Assembly: GCA_937859895.1 (NCBI GenBank)
Contig: CALMAV010000207.1
Location: 1 to 12,532, forward strand
Direction: 5' to 3'
Length of the DNA stretch: 12,532 nucleotides
DNA from: an uncultured Bryobacterales bacterium
GTDB lineage: Bacteria; Acidobacteriota; Terriglobia; Bryobacterales; Bryobacteraceae
How positions within the stretch are numbered: the stretch's first letter is position 1; the number at the start of each line of letters is the position of its first letter. The notes beneath the pieces are model-generated. The model searched no databases. It worked only from the letters and a program-made list of their open reading frames with translations, and was not told the DNA's origin. Of the stretch, positions 7,328 to 11,823 are shown piece after piece. The position numbers and the translations under genes were made by a program.

Positions 7328-7587
7328 GCGGCGTCCTTCGAATTGCGGTTCGGGTGTTTGTCATCGGGAAGCTTCACTCGGAGGAGATCATTGAGGCTAC
7401 TAAAGAGGAGCTCTCTGGCATCATGCCGAGACTCGCAGCCAAACACGCTGAACTGAGCGCGGCGGAACCGACAATGATCGAACTGGAGTTTCTCGATGAT
7501 CCGTCAAACGATCGGTTTTTTCGAATCGGAACCGACCCTAACGCGATGGTGATGCCGATGGCAATAGATCTTAGGAAACCGAACTGA
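7324..7587 (+). CDS. Hypothetical protein coupled to the integrase
   Basis: 87 residues, GTG start overlapping the integrase stop (GTGA). No family is recognised. It begins with a short hydrophobic strand (VLRIAVRVFVIG), then an acidic/basic helix (about 18-45), then 'TMIELEFLDDPSNDRFFRIG', a strand-turn-strand pattern, ending in a Met-rich 'MVMPMAIDL'. This looks like a small alpha/beta protein of the kind common among prophage early genes. The tight coupling on both sides (GTGA before, TGATG after) supports it being real. Confidence 0.7.
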   Translation: MSGVLRIAVRVFVIGKLHSEEIIEATKEELSGIMPRLAAKHAELSAAEPTMIELEFLDDPSNDRFFRIGTDPNAMVMPMAIDLRKPN

Positions 7588-7889
7588 TGACCTTCCAGCT
7601 TGCTCAATGTCTCTGCCCGGCCCGGCATTGCATATTGGCCGCTCTTGGAGAGTGCGATCCGAACGACGCGATCGCGGAATTAAAGGCGGCTATTGAGCGA
7701 GCTGTTCCTCAGACACTAAATCCATGGTGTGGCATTTGTCGAGCGCCCCGGAGCTCCTGGTCGTTCGAGTGCGGATCCTTTGAGGCTGCAAGCGTAGAAG
7801 ATGCGCTTCTCAGGGTCAAGGTGGAAGAGATCAGGAATCTACAAACAGCAGAGGCATTCAAAGCTGAGCAGAAAGCGAGCCGGAACTGA
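7587..7889 (+). CDS. Small Cys-containing hypothetical protein
   Basis: 100 residues; its ATG shares one base with the stop of the gene before (TGATG). Two Cys/His clusters, 'CLCPARHC' (8-15) and 'CGICRAPRSSW' (48-58) with a later Cys62, can be read as one zinc site joined by a helix (about 24-42, 'DAIAELKAAIERA'). The C-terminal part (65-100) is a predicted charged helix. I recall similar 'CLCPxRHCI ... WCGIC' proteins in bacterial mobile elements but know no function. It belongs to the plus-strand accessory run behind the integrase. Confidence 0.7.
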   Translation: MTFQLAQCLCPARHCILAALGECDPNDAIAELKAAIERAVPQTLNPWCGICRAPRSSWSFECGSFEAASVEDALLRVKVEEIRNLQTAEAFKAEQKASRN

Positions 7890-7905
7890 AGCCGCGACAC
7901 GAAGC

Positions 7906-8154
7906 TTGACGAAAAAGCGCATCAATCCGTTGAAGATCCGGGCCGAGCTAGAAGCGAAAGCGAGCACGCTACGGTCGGTTCCGATCTTGGTCGATAAGCT
8001 CCTCAGCTGCGGCCATCACGCGCTCGTAGCGCCCGGACTGAATCCGGAGAAAGCCATCTGCGAAAGCTGCAAGCAGGACGCGCTCCGCTCTGGTTACGAG
8101 GCGACGTCGAGTGAAGGAGGAACCAGTGGCGTACAGCATAAACGAGAAGGGTGA
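7906..8154 (+). CDS. Small zinc-ribbon-like hypothetical protein
   Basis: The open frame begins at ATG 7801, but that would overlap the previous gene by 89 bases and add a basic, unconserved-looking N-terminus, so I place the start at TTG 7906, giving 82 residues; this start has no clear ribosome site and is uncertain. A C-G-H-H ... C-x-x-C pattern ('LLSCGHHALVAPG' then 'ICESCKQD') fits a single zinc knuckle of a kind frequent in phage accessory proteins. The tail, rich in Ser/Gly/Glu, overlaps the next gene by 29 bases, so its last residues may simply be a by-product of that overlap. Confidence 0.5.
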   Translation: MTKKRINPLKIRAELEAKASTLRSVPILVDKLLSCGHHALVAPGLNPEKAICESCKQDALRSGYEATSSEGGTSGVQHKREG

Positions 8155-8371
8155 AATTGTTCTGACGCTTTCGCCGGACGATTACGACCGGCTGCTCATC
8201 GCGCTTGGCTATGCAGCTACGGCCGCGGCGAGACAGCGGGATGGATCGCTGACCGTTGAGAAAGTATTCGGTCTTGCCAATCGAATGCTGGCGGGCTCGC
8301 CCTCGTACACGCCCTACGAAGTGTCGGAGCGCGAGCGAAATGAGCCTTACGGACCCGTGGTGAAGCAGTGA
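8126..8371 (+). CDS. Hypothetical protein with near-perfect ribosome binding site
   Basis: 81 residues from GTG 8126: AAGGAGG (8114-8120) sits 5 bases upstream, a very strong site, so I prefer this to the GTG at 8111 that opens the frame. It starts 'AYSINEKGEIVLTLSPDDYDRLLIALGYA', a short beta-hairpin followed by a helix, then 'LTVEKVFGLANRMLAG'. The middle shows hydrophobic helix faces typical of a small dimeric protein. No family recognised. It is the last plus-strand gene of this block; its stop is only 3 bases from the stop of the convergent Acb2-like gene. Confidence 0.75.
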   Translation: MAYSINEKGEIVLTLSPDDYDRLLIALGYAATAAARQRDGSLTVEKVFGLANRMLAGSPSYTPYEVSERERNEPYGPVVKQ

Positions 8372-8374
8372 TGT

Positions 8375-8632
8375 CTAGATACTTCGGCCCTCAAGCACGA
8401 TTGCCGCGTTCGCCGTCATCATTGCTTCGCGCAGCTTGCGAAGAGCCGCCGTGCGATCCGCGCTTGGCGGGCATTGAGCCATAATCGTCAGCGCCATGTC
8501 CTTCGCGCTTTCACGCACATGAGCAATCTGCTCGAGCTGCTCTTGCGTAGCGGCGTGGTGCCCGAAGATGTCATCGACTATGATCCTATCCTTGGCGATT
8601 CTGGCCAAGGTGTCTTGCAGATCAGCTGGCAT
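8375..8632 (-). CDS. acb2-like: Acb2/Tad1-like anti-CBASS/anti-Thoeris protein
   Basis: 85 residues. The sequence follows the helical hairpin signature that I know from phage proteins of the Acb2/Tad1 type: 'IFGHH' (22-26; usually F-x-Y-H), a first helix with 'QIAHVRESAKDMALTI' (35-50), the turn 'CPPSADRTAAL' (54-64; usually C/T-P-x-S-x-x-R/K-x-x-A-L), and a second helix ending 'REAMMTANAAI' (68-78; usually E-A-x-M-x-A-N-A-A-I-A). Characterised members are phage-encoded oligomers that soak up cyclic nucleotide or gcADPR signals and so silence CBASS or Thoeris immunity. That this copy does so is inference. It is the last gene of the leftward operon. AAAGGA abuts the ATG directly, so its ribosome site is poor, and translation may depend on the upstream gene, which stops 23 bases earlier. 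Confidence 0.8.
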   Translation of the reverse strand: MPADLQDTLARIAKDRIIVDDIFGHHAATQEQLEQIAHVRESAKDMALTIMAQCPPSADRTAALRKLREAMMTANAAIVLEGRSI

Positions 8633-8655
8633 TCCTTTAACTTAGAACGGGCTCA

Positions 8656-9012
8656 CTACCGCGCGAGTGCCCAACCGGCTGGGCTCATCGCTTCCAACTC
8701 ACGCACGGGAGGCTTGCGCGTGGCCAGACACTCGGCGTGATCGACCTTGCCCTGGCAGTCGCAGCAGCGGAACATCGATTCGTTCTCGCTTGCCATCGGC
8801 GTCTCACACACGTGAGCGATGCATACTGTTTTCTTACAATCGGCGCACTCATACGAGCAGTCGGCGCAGAGAATTGTGTTCGAGCACTTGGGATGCTGGC
8901 ACTCGGGCGCAATCTCGTCCTCGTCGAGCTCCCGACCGCATTTGTAGTTTTCGCAGTGATAGGCCTCGGCCTCATCCCGTGGTTGTGGATAGTCGTTGAC
9001 GCCCCAGCCCAT
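8656..9012 (-). CDS. Cys-rich multi-zinc-finger protein of unknown function
   Basis: 118 residues from ATG 9012, chosen over a longer GTG-type frame to 9081 because GGAG lies 8 bases upstream and the ATG shares one base with the previous stop (TAATG). Fourteen cysteines and four histidines fall in successive knuckles: 'YHCENYKCG' (18-26), 'CQHPKC' (38-43), 'CADCSYECADC' (49-59), 'CIAHVC' (64-69) and 'CCDCQGKVDHAEC' (83-95). The spacing suggests interleaved (cross-brace or B-box-like) zinc binding rather than separate ribbons. I recognise no named family. It lies between a 75-residue protein and the Acb2-like gene in one transcript, so a role in takeover of the host or evasion of its defences is conceivable. 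Confidence 0.75.
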   Translation of the reverse strand: MGWGVNDYPQPRDEAEAYHCENYKCGRELDEDEIAPECQHPKCSNTILCADCSYECADCKKTVCIAHVCETPMASENESMFRCCDCQGKVDHAECLATRKPPVRELEAMSPAGWALAR

Positions 9013-9239
9013 TAGCGTTTCTCCTCGACGTTCGAAACCCACGCGACCGGAGCCGCGATGCCTGGCAGGCCGAAGCCGCAATCGGCCACCCTATAGAACC
9101 ACTCCTGCACCAGCTTGCTGGCCGCTTCCGCACTGGCCGCATCGACCGAGTGAAGGTAGACGTGCAACCCAACATTGAAGGGCTTTACCACCGCGTCGAG
9201 CGACTGAGCTTTCGTGGTGTTCGCTTCGATTTGTTCCAT
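9012..9239 (-). CDS. Hypothetical protein, first gene of the leftward operon
   Basis: 75 residues, ATG at 9239. The predicted order is a strand ('FNVGLHVYLHSV'), a helix ('AEAASKLVQEWFYRVA') and a final strand ('VAWVSNVE'), a small alpha/beta fold; no family recognised. There is no Shine-Dalgarno sequence, and the -10 element of the operon promoter ends only 5 bases before the ATG. The mRNA would therefore begin at or next to the start codon and be leaderless. The stop is coupled to the next gene (TAATG). It would be controlled by the palindrome just upstream. Confidence 0.7.
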   Translation of the reverse strand: MEQIEANTTKAQSLDAVVKPFNVGLHVYLHSVDAASAEAASKLVQEWFYRVADCGFGLPGIAAPVAWVSNVEEKR

Positions 9240-9244
9240 AACTT

Positions 9245-9274
9245 ATTATGCACAGCGCTGTGCATAAGAGTCAA
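9245..9274 (-). promoter_or_regulatory. Strong sigma70-type promoter of the leftward (Acb2-like) operon
   Basis: Read on the minus strand: TTGACT (-35, at 9274-9269), an 18-base spacer, then CATAAT (-10, at 9250-9245). Each hexamer matches the sigma70 consensus at five of six positions. The first codon of the operon begins 6 bases after the -10, predicting a leaderless transcript. The spacer is nearly filled by the palindrome, so any protein bound there would block RNA polymerase. Confidence 0.75.
9246..9267. promoter_or_regulatory. Perfect 22-bp palindrome: two inverted DnaA-box consensus sequences
   Basis: TTATGCACA (9246-9254), GCGC (9255-9258) and TGTGCATAA (9259-9267) form an unbroken palindrome. 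Each 9-base arm equals the DnaA-box consensus TTATNCACA exactly, in head-to-head orientation 4 bases apart. The palindrome overlaps the -10 and spacer of the leftward promoter, so it should act as an operator, either for DnaA or for an element-encoded dimeric repressor. No recognisable helix-turn-helix repressor gene lies nearby. Confidence 0.85.
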
Positions 9275-9435
9275 GCAAATGATTGCAATTGTGAACGCGT
9301 GAGGGCACAAGACAATTCCTAAATCCGGATGCTGTAATGGCCGGAGTCATGGAGCGTGCGAAGGAGACGGTTGATATGTTTCTTATCTCTGCGCGTGTCG
9401 TCGGGTAAGCATCGCTGCGAGCATGGTGCCGGGAA

Positions 9436-9478
9436 CATGATAAGTAGCATGATGCAGTTGCATGATAAGGATCATGAT
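9436..9478. repeat. Four phased CATGAT repeats (iteron-like)
   Basis: CATGAT occurs at 9436, 9448, 9461 and 9473, spaced 12, 13 and 12 bases. The pattern is a roughly 25-base unit repeated twice: CATGATAAG followed by CATGATGC, then the same pair again with small changes. The spacing is about one helical turn plus, placing sites on nearly the same face of the DNA. A related GCATGGTGC lies at 9420-9429. Confidence 0.7.
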
Positions 9479-9571
9479 GCGGCTAGGCAACGCGAAGCGA
9501 GCCGGTGAACGGATCAAGTAAGTAATGGTTAAGCCGAGCGCGGCGCGGCGACGTCCTACGACAATAGCCGA

Positions 9572-9907
9572 ATGACAGTCATACCATTTGCTGTTAACGA
9601 AACCGAGTACAGTGTGTACATCGGTCTGGACGATCAGGCCTGGGAGCGATTGAAGGCCTACGATCCTGGGGAACTTGTTTTGGAGAAGCTCTCGCAGCCC
9701 TGGATCAACATGAAGCTGAAGGGCGTCTTGTTTGGCTATTGCAGTGATTCCGATCTATTGGAATGTCAGCGGATAAGCCAGCAGACCGATGATATACAAG
9801 CTGTTTTGAAGTATCTTTCGCGTGGTTGGCGTTTTGAACCCGATGCAGGCGATCATGATGGACCGCCGCTTTCTGTTCGTATCAACCCAACCGACACCAA
9901 ACATTAA
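9572..9907 (+). CDS. Hypothetical protein
   Basis: 111 residues, ATG start with no clear ribosome site. The composition is that of a real soluble protein: 'TEYSVYIGLDDQAWERLKAYDPGEL' at the N-terminus, 'MKLKGVLFGYCSDSDL' in the middle and an Asp/Pro-rich tail. No family is recognised. It is a lone plus-strand gene between the origin-like region and the convergent minus-strand operon; the palindrome at 9917-9933 follows its stop by 9 bases. The overlapping minus-strand frame here is basic and low in sense, so I take this strand. Confidence 0.6.
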   Translation: MTVIPFAVNETEYSVYIGLDDQAWERLKAYDPGELVLEKLSQPWINMKLKGVLFGYCSDSDLLECQRISQQTDDIQAVLKYLSRGWRFEPDAGDHDGPPLSVRINPTDTKH

Positions 9908-9916
9908 ACGCGATGC

Positions 9917-9933
9917 TAGCGGCCAGGCCGCTA
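9917..9933. terminator. GC-rich palindrome between convergent genes
   Basis: TAGCGGCC and GGCCGCTA flank a single A, a perfect 17-base inverted repeat. It lies between the stop of the 111-residue gene (9907) and overlaps the TAG stop of the opposing 36-residue gene (9931-9933). No T run follows on either side, so it is a weak terminator candidate or a protein site. Confidence 0.5.
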
Positions 9934-10041
9934 CTCGTTGTTGTCGTCCTCTCCGTTTGCTTCCCAGTCGGTCCACTCGACCCACAGACACACCAGCAGC
10001 ATGGCCAGGGCCAATGCGCCGCCGATCAAAGATACATTCAC
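9931..10041 (-). CDS. Small single-pass membrane protein (36 residues)
   Basis: A short gene that a length cut-off would miss. GTG at 10041 is preceded by a perfect AGGAGG (10054-10049 on the minus strand) with a 7-base spacer. The product starts MNVSLIGGALALAMLLVCLW, a clean transmembrane segment, and continues with a Trp-rich and then strongly acidic tail (VEWTDWEANGEDDNNE). The N-in, acidic C-tail layout is common among small phage membrane proteins (holin/antiholin-like or superinfection-exclusion types), but 36 residues is too little to assign. It is the last gene of the minus-strand operon beginning at 10904. Confidence 0.7.
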   Translation of the reverse strand: MNVSLIGGALALAMLLVCLWVEWTDWEANGEDDNNE

Positions 10042-10097
10042 CTTCAAGCCTCCTGATCTGAATTGCTCTCTGCATGAATGGCGCAATGCAATGCCCG

Positions 10098-10280
10098 TCA
10101 GGGTCGACGCTCCTGTTCGGCCTTCCGCGCGAGCCAGGCCGCTTCGCCTCGCAGCTGATACACGGCTCTGTCTATGCGAGCTACGAGGTCGGAGCGGTAC
10201 TCAGACGTTCCAGACCTGACGATCTGTGAACGGCACTCTTCCAAAAGCTCTAAAACCGCCTGCAGTTCCGCGAGGTTCAC
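10098..10280 (-). CDS. Small helical hypothetical protein
   Basis: 60 residues, GTG start 7 bases after the stop of the HNH-type gene. It is almost entirely helical, with a Leu-rich amphipathic first half ('LAELQAVLELLEECRSQIV') and a basic second half ('RIDRAVYQLRGEAAWLARKAEQERR'), like a short two-helix hairpin. No family recognised. It sits between the HNH nuclease-like gene and the small membrane protein and is probably co-transcribed with both. Confidence 0.6.
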   Translation of the reverse strand: MNLAELQAVLELLEECRSQIVRSGTSEYRSDLVARIDRAVYQLRGEAAWLARKAEQERRP

Positions 10281-10287
10281 CGTCAGC

Positions 10288-10719
10288 TTACGCCGCTATC
10301 TCGAAGAGCGCTGCCTGGGCCGCATCTTCGATCGTCATCGTATGCTCAACAGTCAACGGCAGGCACAGCTGCTCAGCCAGGTCCGGATGCTGCTCGCGCC
10401 ATAGCTGGCGCAATACCTCTGGGAAGGCGAACGAGGGTCGCAGCGTGTGGTGGATCCGCGTGTGACAGCCGCGGCGTAGCGTGATCATCTCCCGCATCTG
10501 CTTGGACCCACGGCGCCGGTGATGTACGAGGAGGTCTTCGATGGCTCCACAGCATTGGCAGCGTTCGCCATCGCGTTCGAGCACGCGCTCGCGCTGGCCA
10601 CCGAAGCGCTCCCGGCTCAGTCGTCCGCGTCTCTCGCATGTCGGGCAGACACCGCGGCTATTGACGTGATCGCGACCGCAGGCACACCAGAGAGCTGTCT
10701 GAATGAGAAGCATGCCCAT
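10288..10719 (-). CDS. HNH endonuclease-like protein with N-terminal zinc knuckle
   Basis: 143 residues from ATG 10719, which shares one base with the upstream stop (TGATG); a GTG one codon earlier and an ATG at 10713 are alternatives. Numbering here starts at that GTG. An N-terminal zinc pair 'CAC ... CPTC' (13-29) precedes an HNH core: 'VLERDGERCQCCG' (47-59), 'LLVHHRRRG' (64-72) and 'TLRRGCHTRIHH' (81-92). The HH, CH and final H fit the beta-beta-alpha-metal fold that nicks or cuts DNA. One expected zinc cysteine is missing: families usually have L-C-x-x-C-H and here it is L-R-R-G-C-H, with Arg83 encoded by CGC, one base from TGC. In phages such proteins can assist DNA packaging or act as homing-type nucleases. 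The C-terminal 40 residues are helical. Confidence 0.8.
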   Translation of the reverse strand: MGMLLIQTALWCACGRDHVNSRGVCPTCERRGRLSRERFGGQRERVLERDGERCQCCGAIEDLLVHHRRRGSKQMREMITLRRGCHTRIHHTLRPSFAFPEVLRQLWREQHPDLAEQLCLPLTVEHTMTIEDAAQAALFEIAA

Positions 10720-10904
10720 CACCGCCGGCTTTGCAGATACGCTGTTGCTTCTGCGTCGCTGACCAATTCGACGAGTCGGGCTGTCTCTCCATTCGCGGTC
10801 TGGCAGAAGCTACAGAGGTCGCGCTCAGTCCAGTGGCAGGTAAAGCCCGTGGCTTCATCAACGCAGGCATCGTACTCGGTGCAGCCGCAGCTTCGGCACT
10901 CCAT
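10719..10904 (-). CDS. Small Cys-rich zinc-knuckle protein
   Basis: 61 residues from ATG 10904, with GGGA 7 bases upstream. Seven cysteines in 'CRSCGC' (3-8), C14, 'CHW' (23-25) and 'CSFC' (31-34) give a pattern of the form C-x2-C-x7-C-x8-C-W-x6-C-x2-C, which I know from many short phage and plasmid proteins with no assigned function. The C-terminus is a short helix. It is the first gene of the minus-strand operon and is translationally coupled to the HNH-type gene. Confidence 0.75.
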   Translation of the reverse strand: MECRSCGCTEYDACVDEATGFTCHWTERDLCSFCQTANGETARLVELVSDAEATAYLQSRR

Positions 10905-10915
10905 CGTCGGTTCCC

Positions 10916-10921
10916 ATCATA
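10916..10921 (-). promoter_or_regulatory. Possible -10 element of the HNH operon
   Basis: On the minus strand TATGAT matches the -10 consensus at five of six positions and lies 11 bases before the first ATG. No good -35 hexamer is found 16-18 bases upstream (CATTAG is the nearest). The 122-base gap to the next gene upstream is otherwise featureless apart from a TTCGA/TCGAA repeat (10991-11008 area). Confidence 0.3.
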
Positions 10922-11026
10922 AGAAACGCGGTGCCCTTTCTAATGAAGAGCTACCGCGTATCGGTGCAGGTTTCTTAGACAGGAGAGGTACTATTCGAGG
11001 CTAGCATCGAAATTTGCGCCGAGCAA

Positions 11027-11335
11027 CTACTGCACTGTTTCAGAGGCGAAGGCAGTATCGCTGTCCGGATGATAGCCAGCCTCCAGCATCTGCCTGACCA
11101 GCGGATACTCTCCGCCGTCATCGCCGGTTGCAAGTGCAGCGATAAGAAAATCACAGAAGTCTTTGGCACTTTCTGAAATACCGGTCTTGGCAAATTCTGG
11201 ATGGCGCATGGCGAGCTGAAGAGTGCCGACAAGCGCATACCCTTTCTCCCGGCCCAACATGATAGGCACGGGCCCGTATATCTGCGCTGCTAAGGCCGCC
11301 TGCAACACGGCTTCGTCTTCTTCGTCTCCCGTCAC
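11027..11335 (-). CDS. Hypothetical acidic protein
   Basis: 102 residues from GTG 11335, with GAGG 5 bases upstream. The N-terminus is very acidic (TGDEEDEAVLQAALAAQIYG), followed by 'YALVGTLQLAMRHPEFAKTGIS', a helical stretch 'SAKDFCDFLIAAL' and an acidic C-terminus. The stated pattern of '...LQLAxRHPxF...' helices suggests a small all-helical soluble protein; no family recognised. It is head-to-head with the plus-strand gene at 11388, so the 52 bases between them must carry both promoters; I see no clear hexamers there. Confidence 0.65.
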   Translation of the reverse strand: MTGDEEDEAVLQAALAAQIYGPVPIMLGREKGYALVGTLQLAMRHPEFAKTGISESAKDFCDFLIAALATGDDGGEYPLVRQMLEAGYHPDSDTAFASETVQ

Positions 11336-11387
11336 AGATGCCTCAGGCTCCTAATCGAAACACAATTTCTGGCGACTACCTTACCGC

Positions 11388-11783
11388 ATGACCAAGAAAC
11401 AAACCGCGGATCAAGCATTGGCCGCCATGGTTGACGAGCTCGGTGATCTGGAAGGGGAAACACAGCCCTGGCGCGCGAAGATCGCGCGGGTAGATACATT
11501 GCGCGCTGCCGTGCGTGCGGCCTTTCGCGATCGCGATCCAACCAAGAGTTTTCAAGCACGCGGGGAGCGCTGGGAGTGCCTGCTCGGTCCTTCCGGCCAT
11601 ATGTCCATCGTCGATCGCTCAATGCTGTTGAAGCTGATCGGCCCCACGCAGTACGCCCACATCTCCACCGTCTCGTTAAAGGCGATGCAAGCCGAATGCG
11701 GAGCTGACGTCCTCGGTGCCGTGGTGTCCACCGAACCCACTGGGCCTCGTTCGCTGTCGGTCATTCCCGTTCGCTCTGCGTAG
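11388..11783 (+). CDS. Hypothetical protein upstream of the antiterminator
   Basis: 131 residues, ATG 11388, no ribosome site. The first half is helical and charged ('ADQALAAMVDELGDLEGETQPWRAKIARVDTLRAAVRAAF'), resembling the coiled-coil start of phage proteins that handle DNA ends, but no signature supports a name. The second half is strand-rich: 'FQARGERWECLLGPSG', 'LLKLIGPTQYAHISTVSLKAM' and 'GPRSLSVIPV'. It begins the rightward block that leads through the UpxY/NusG-like gene to the terminase-like gene, so its promoter may be the start of the late transcript. Confidence 0.65.
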   Translation: MTKKQTADQALAAMVDELGDLEGETQPWRAKIARVDTLRAAVRAAFRDRDPTKSFQARGERWECLLGPSGHMSIVDRSMLLKLIGPTQYAHISTVSLKAMQAECGADVLGAVVSTEPTGPRSLSVIPVRSA

Positions 11784-11796
11784 GCTCTCGCCGTTT

Positions 11797-11820
11797 GCCA
11801 AGAGTTGGCGACTAACTCTT
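11797..11820 (+). promoter_or_regulatory. Two mutually exclusive hairpins just before the antiterminator start
   Basis: GCCAA (11797-11801) can pair with TTGGC (11805-11809), or AAGAGTT (11800-11806) can pair with AACTCTT (11814-11820). The two stems share bases 11800-11806 and cannot form together. The second ends 3 bases before ATG 11824, where a ribosome would bind, and there is no Shine-Dalgarno sequence. This could tune translation of the antiterminator, but stems this short also occur by chance. Confidence 0.4.
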
Positions 11821-11823
11821 CGA

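Larger units (their letters stand above)
9240..9571. other. Regulatory or origin-like intergenic region
   Basis: About 330 bases without a convincing gene. The left end holds the leftward promoter with its inverted DnaA-box palindrome; the middle (9280-9420) has little I can name apart from a 10-codon reading frame (9376-9408) behind AAGGAG; 9436-9478 holds four CATGAT repeats; the right end (9530-9560) is GC-rich, made of GCGCGGC-type tracts. DnaA boxes plus short phased repeats are the ingredients of an iteron-type replication origin, but no replication initiator gene is in view, so a complex promoter region is equally possible. Confidence 0.5.

Noticed and set aside
8737..9015. 92-codon plus-strand open frame
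   Set aside because: It lies antisense to the 14-Cys protein, whose start is supported by a ribosome site and a TAATG coupling.
9245..9267. LexA (SOS) box in the leftward promoter
   Set aside because: The palindrome has ACAG-CG-CTGT order, the reverse of the CTGT-N8-ACAG type, and does not match the CGAAC-N4-GTTCG type; the DnaA-box match is exact.
9376..9408. 10-codon reading frame behind AAGGAG, possible leader peptide
   Set aside because: No run of regulatory codons, no attenuator hairpin after it and no clear promoter; too short to call.
9436..9478. CRISPR-like array
   Set aside because: The repeats are only 6 bases, the spacers 6-7 bases, and there are no cas genes; this is an iteron-type pattern, not CRISPR.
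9755..10075. 106-codon minus-strand open frame
   Set aside because: It overlaps the better plus-strand gene at 9572-9907 and the 36-residue minus gene in another frame; composition is Arg-rich and family-less.
10519..11004. 161-codon plus-strand open frame
   Set aside because: It is antisense to the HNH-type and Cys-rich genes, whose motifs and coupled starts are clear; the product is low-complexity Ala/Ser/Arg.
11716..11823. N-terminal extension of the antiterminator from GTG 11716
   Set aside because: It lies within the preceding gene, is Arg/Pro-rich and matches nothing in the NusG family.
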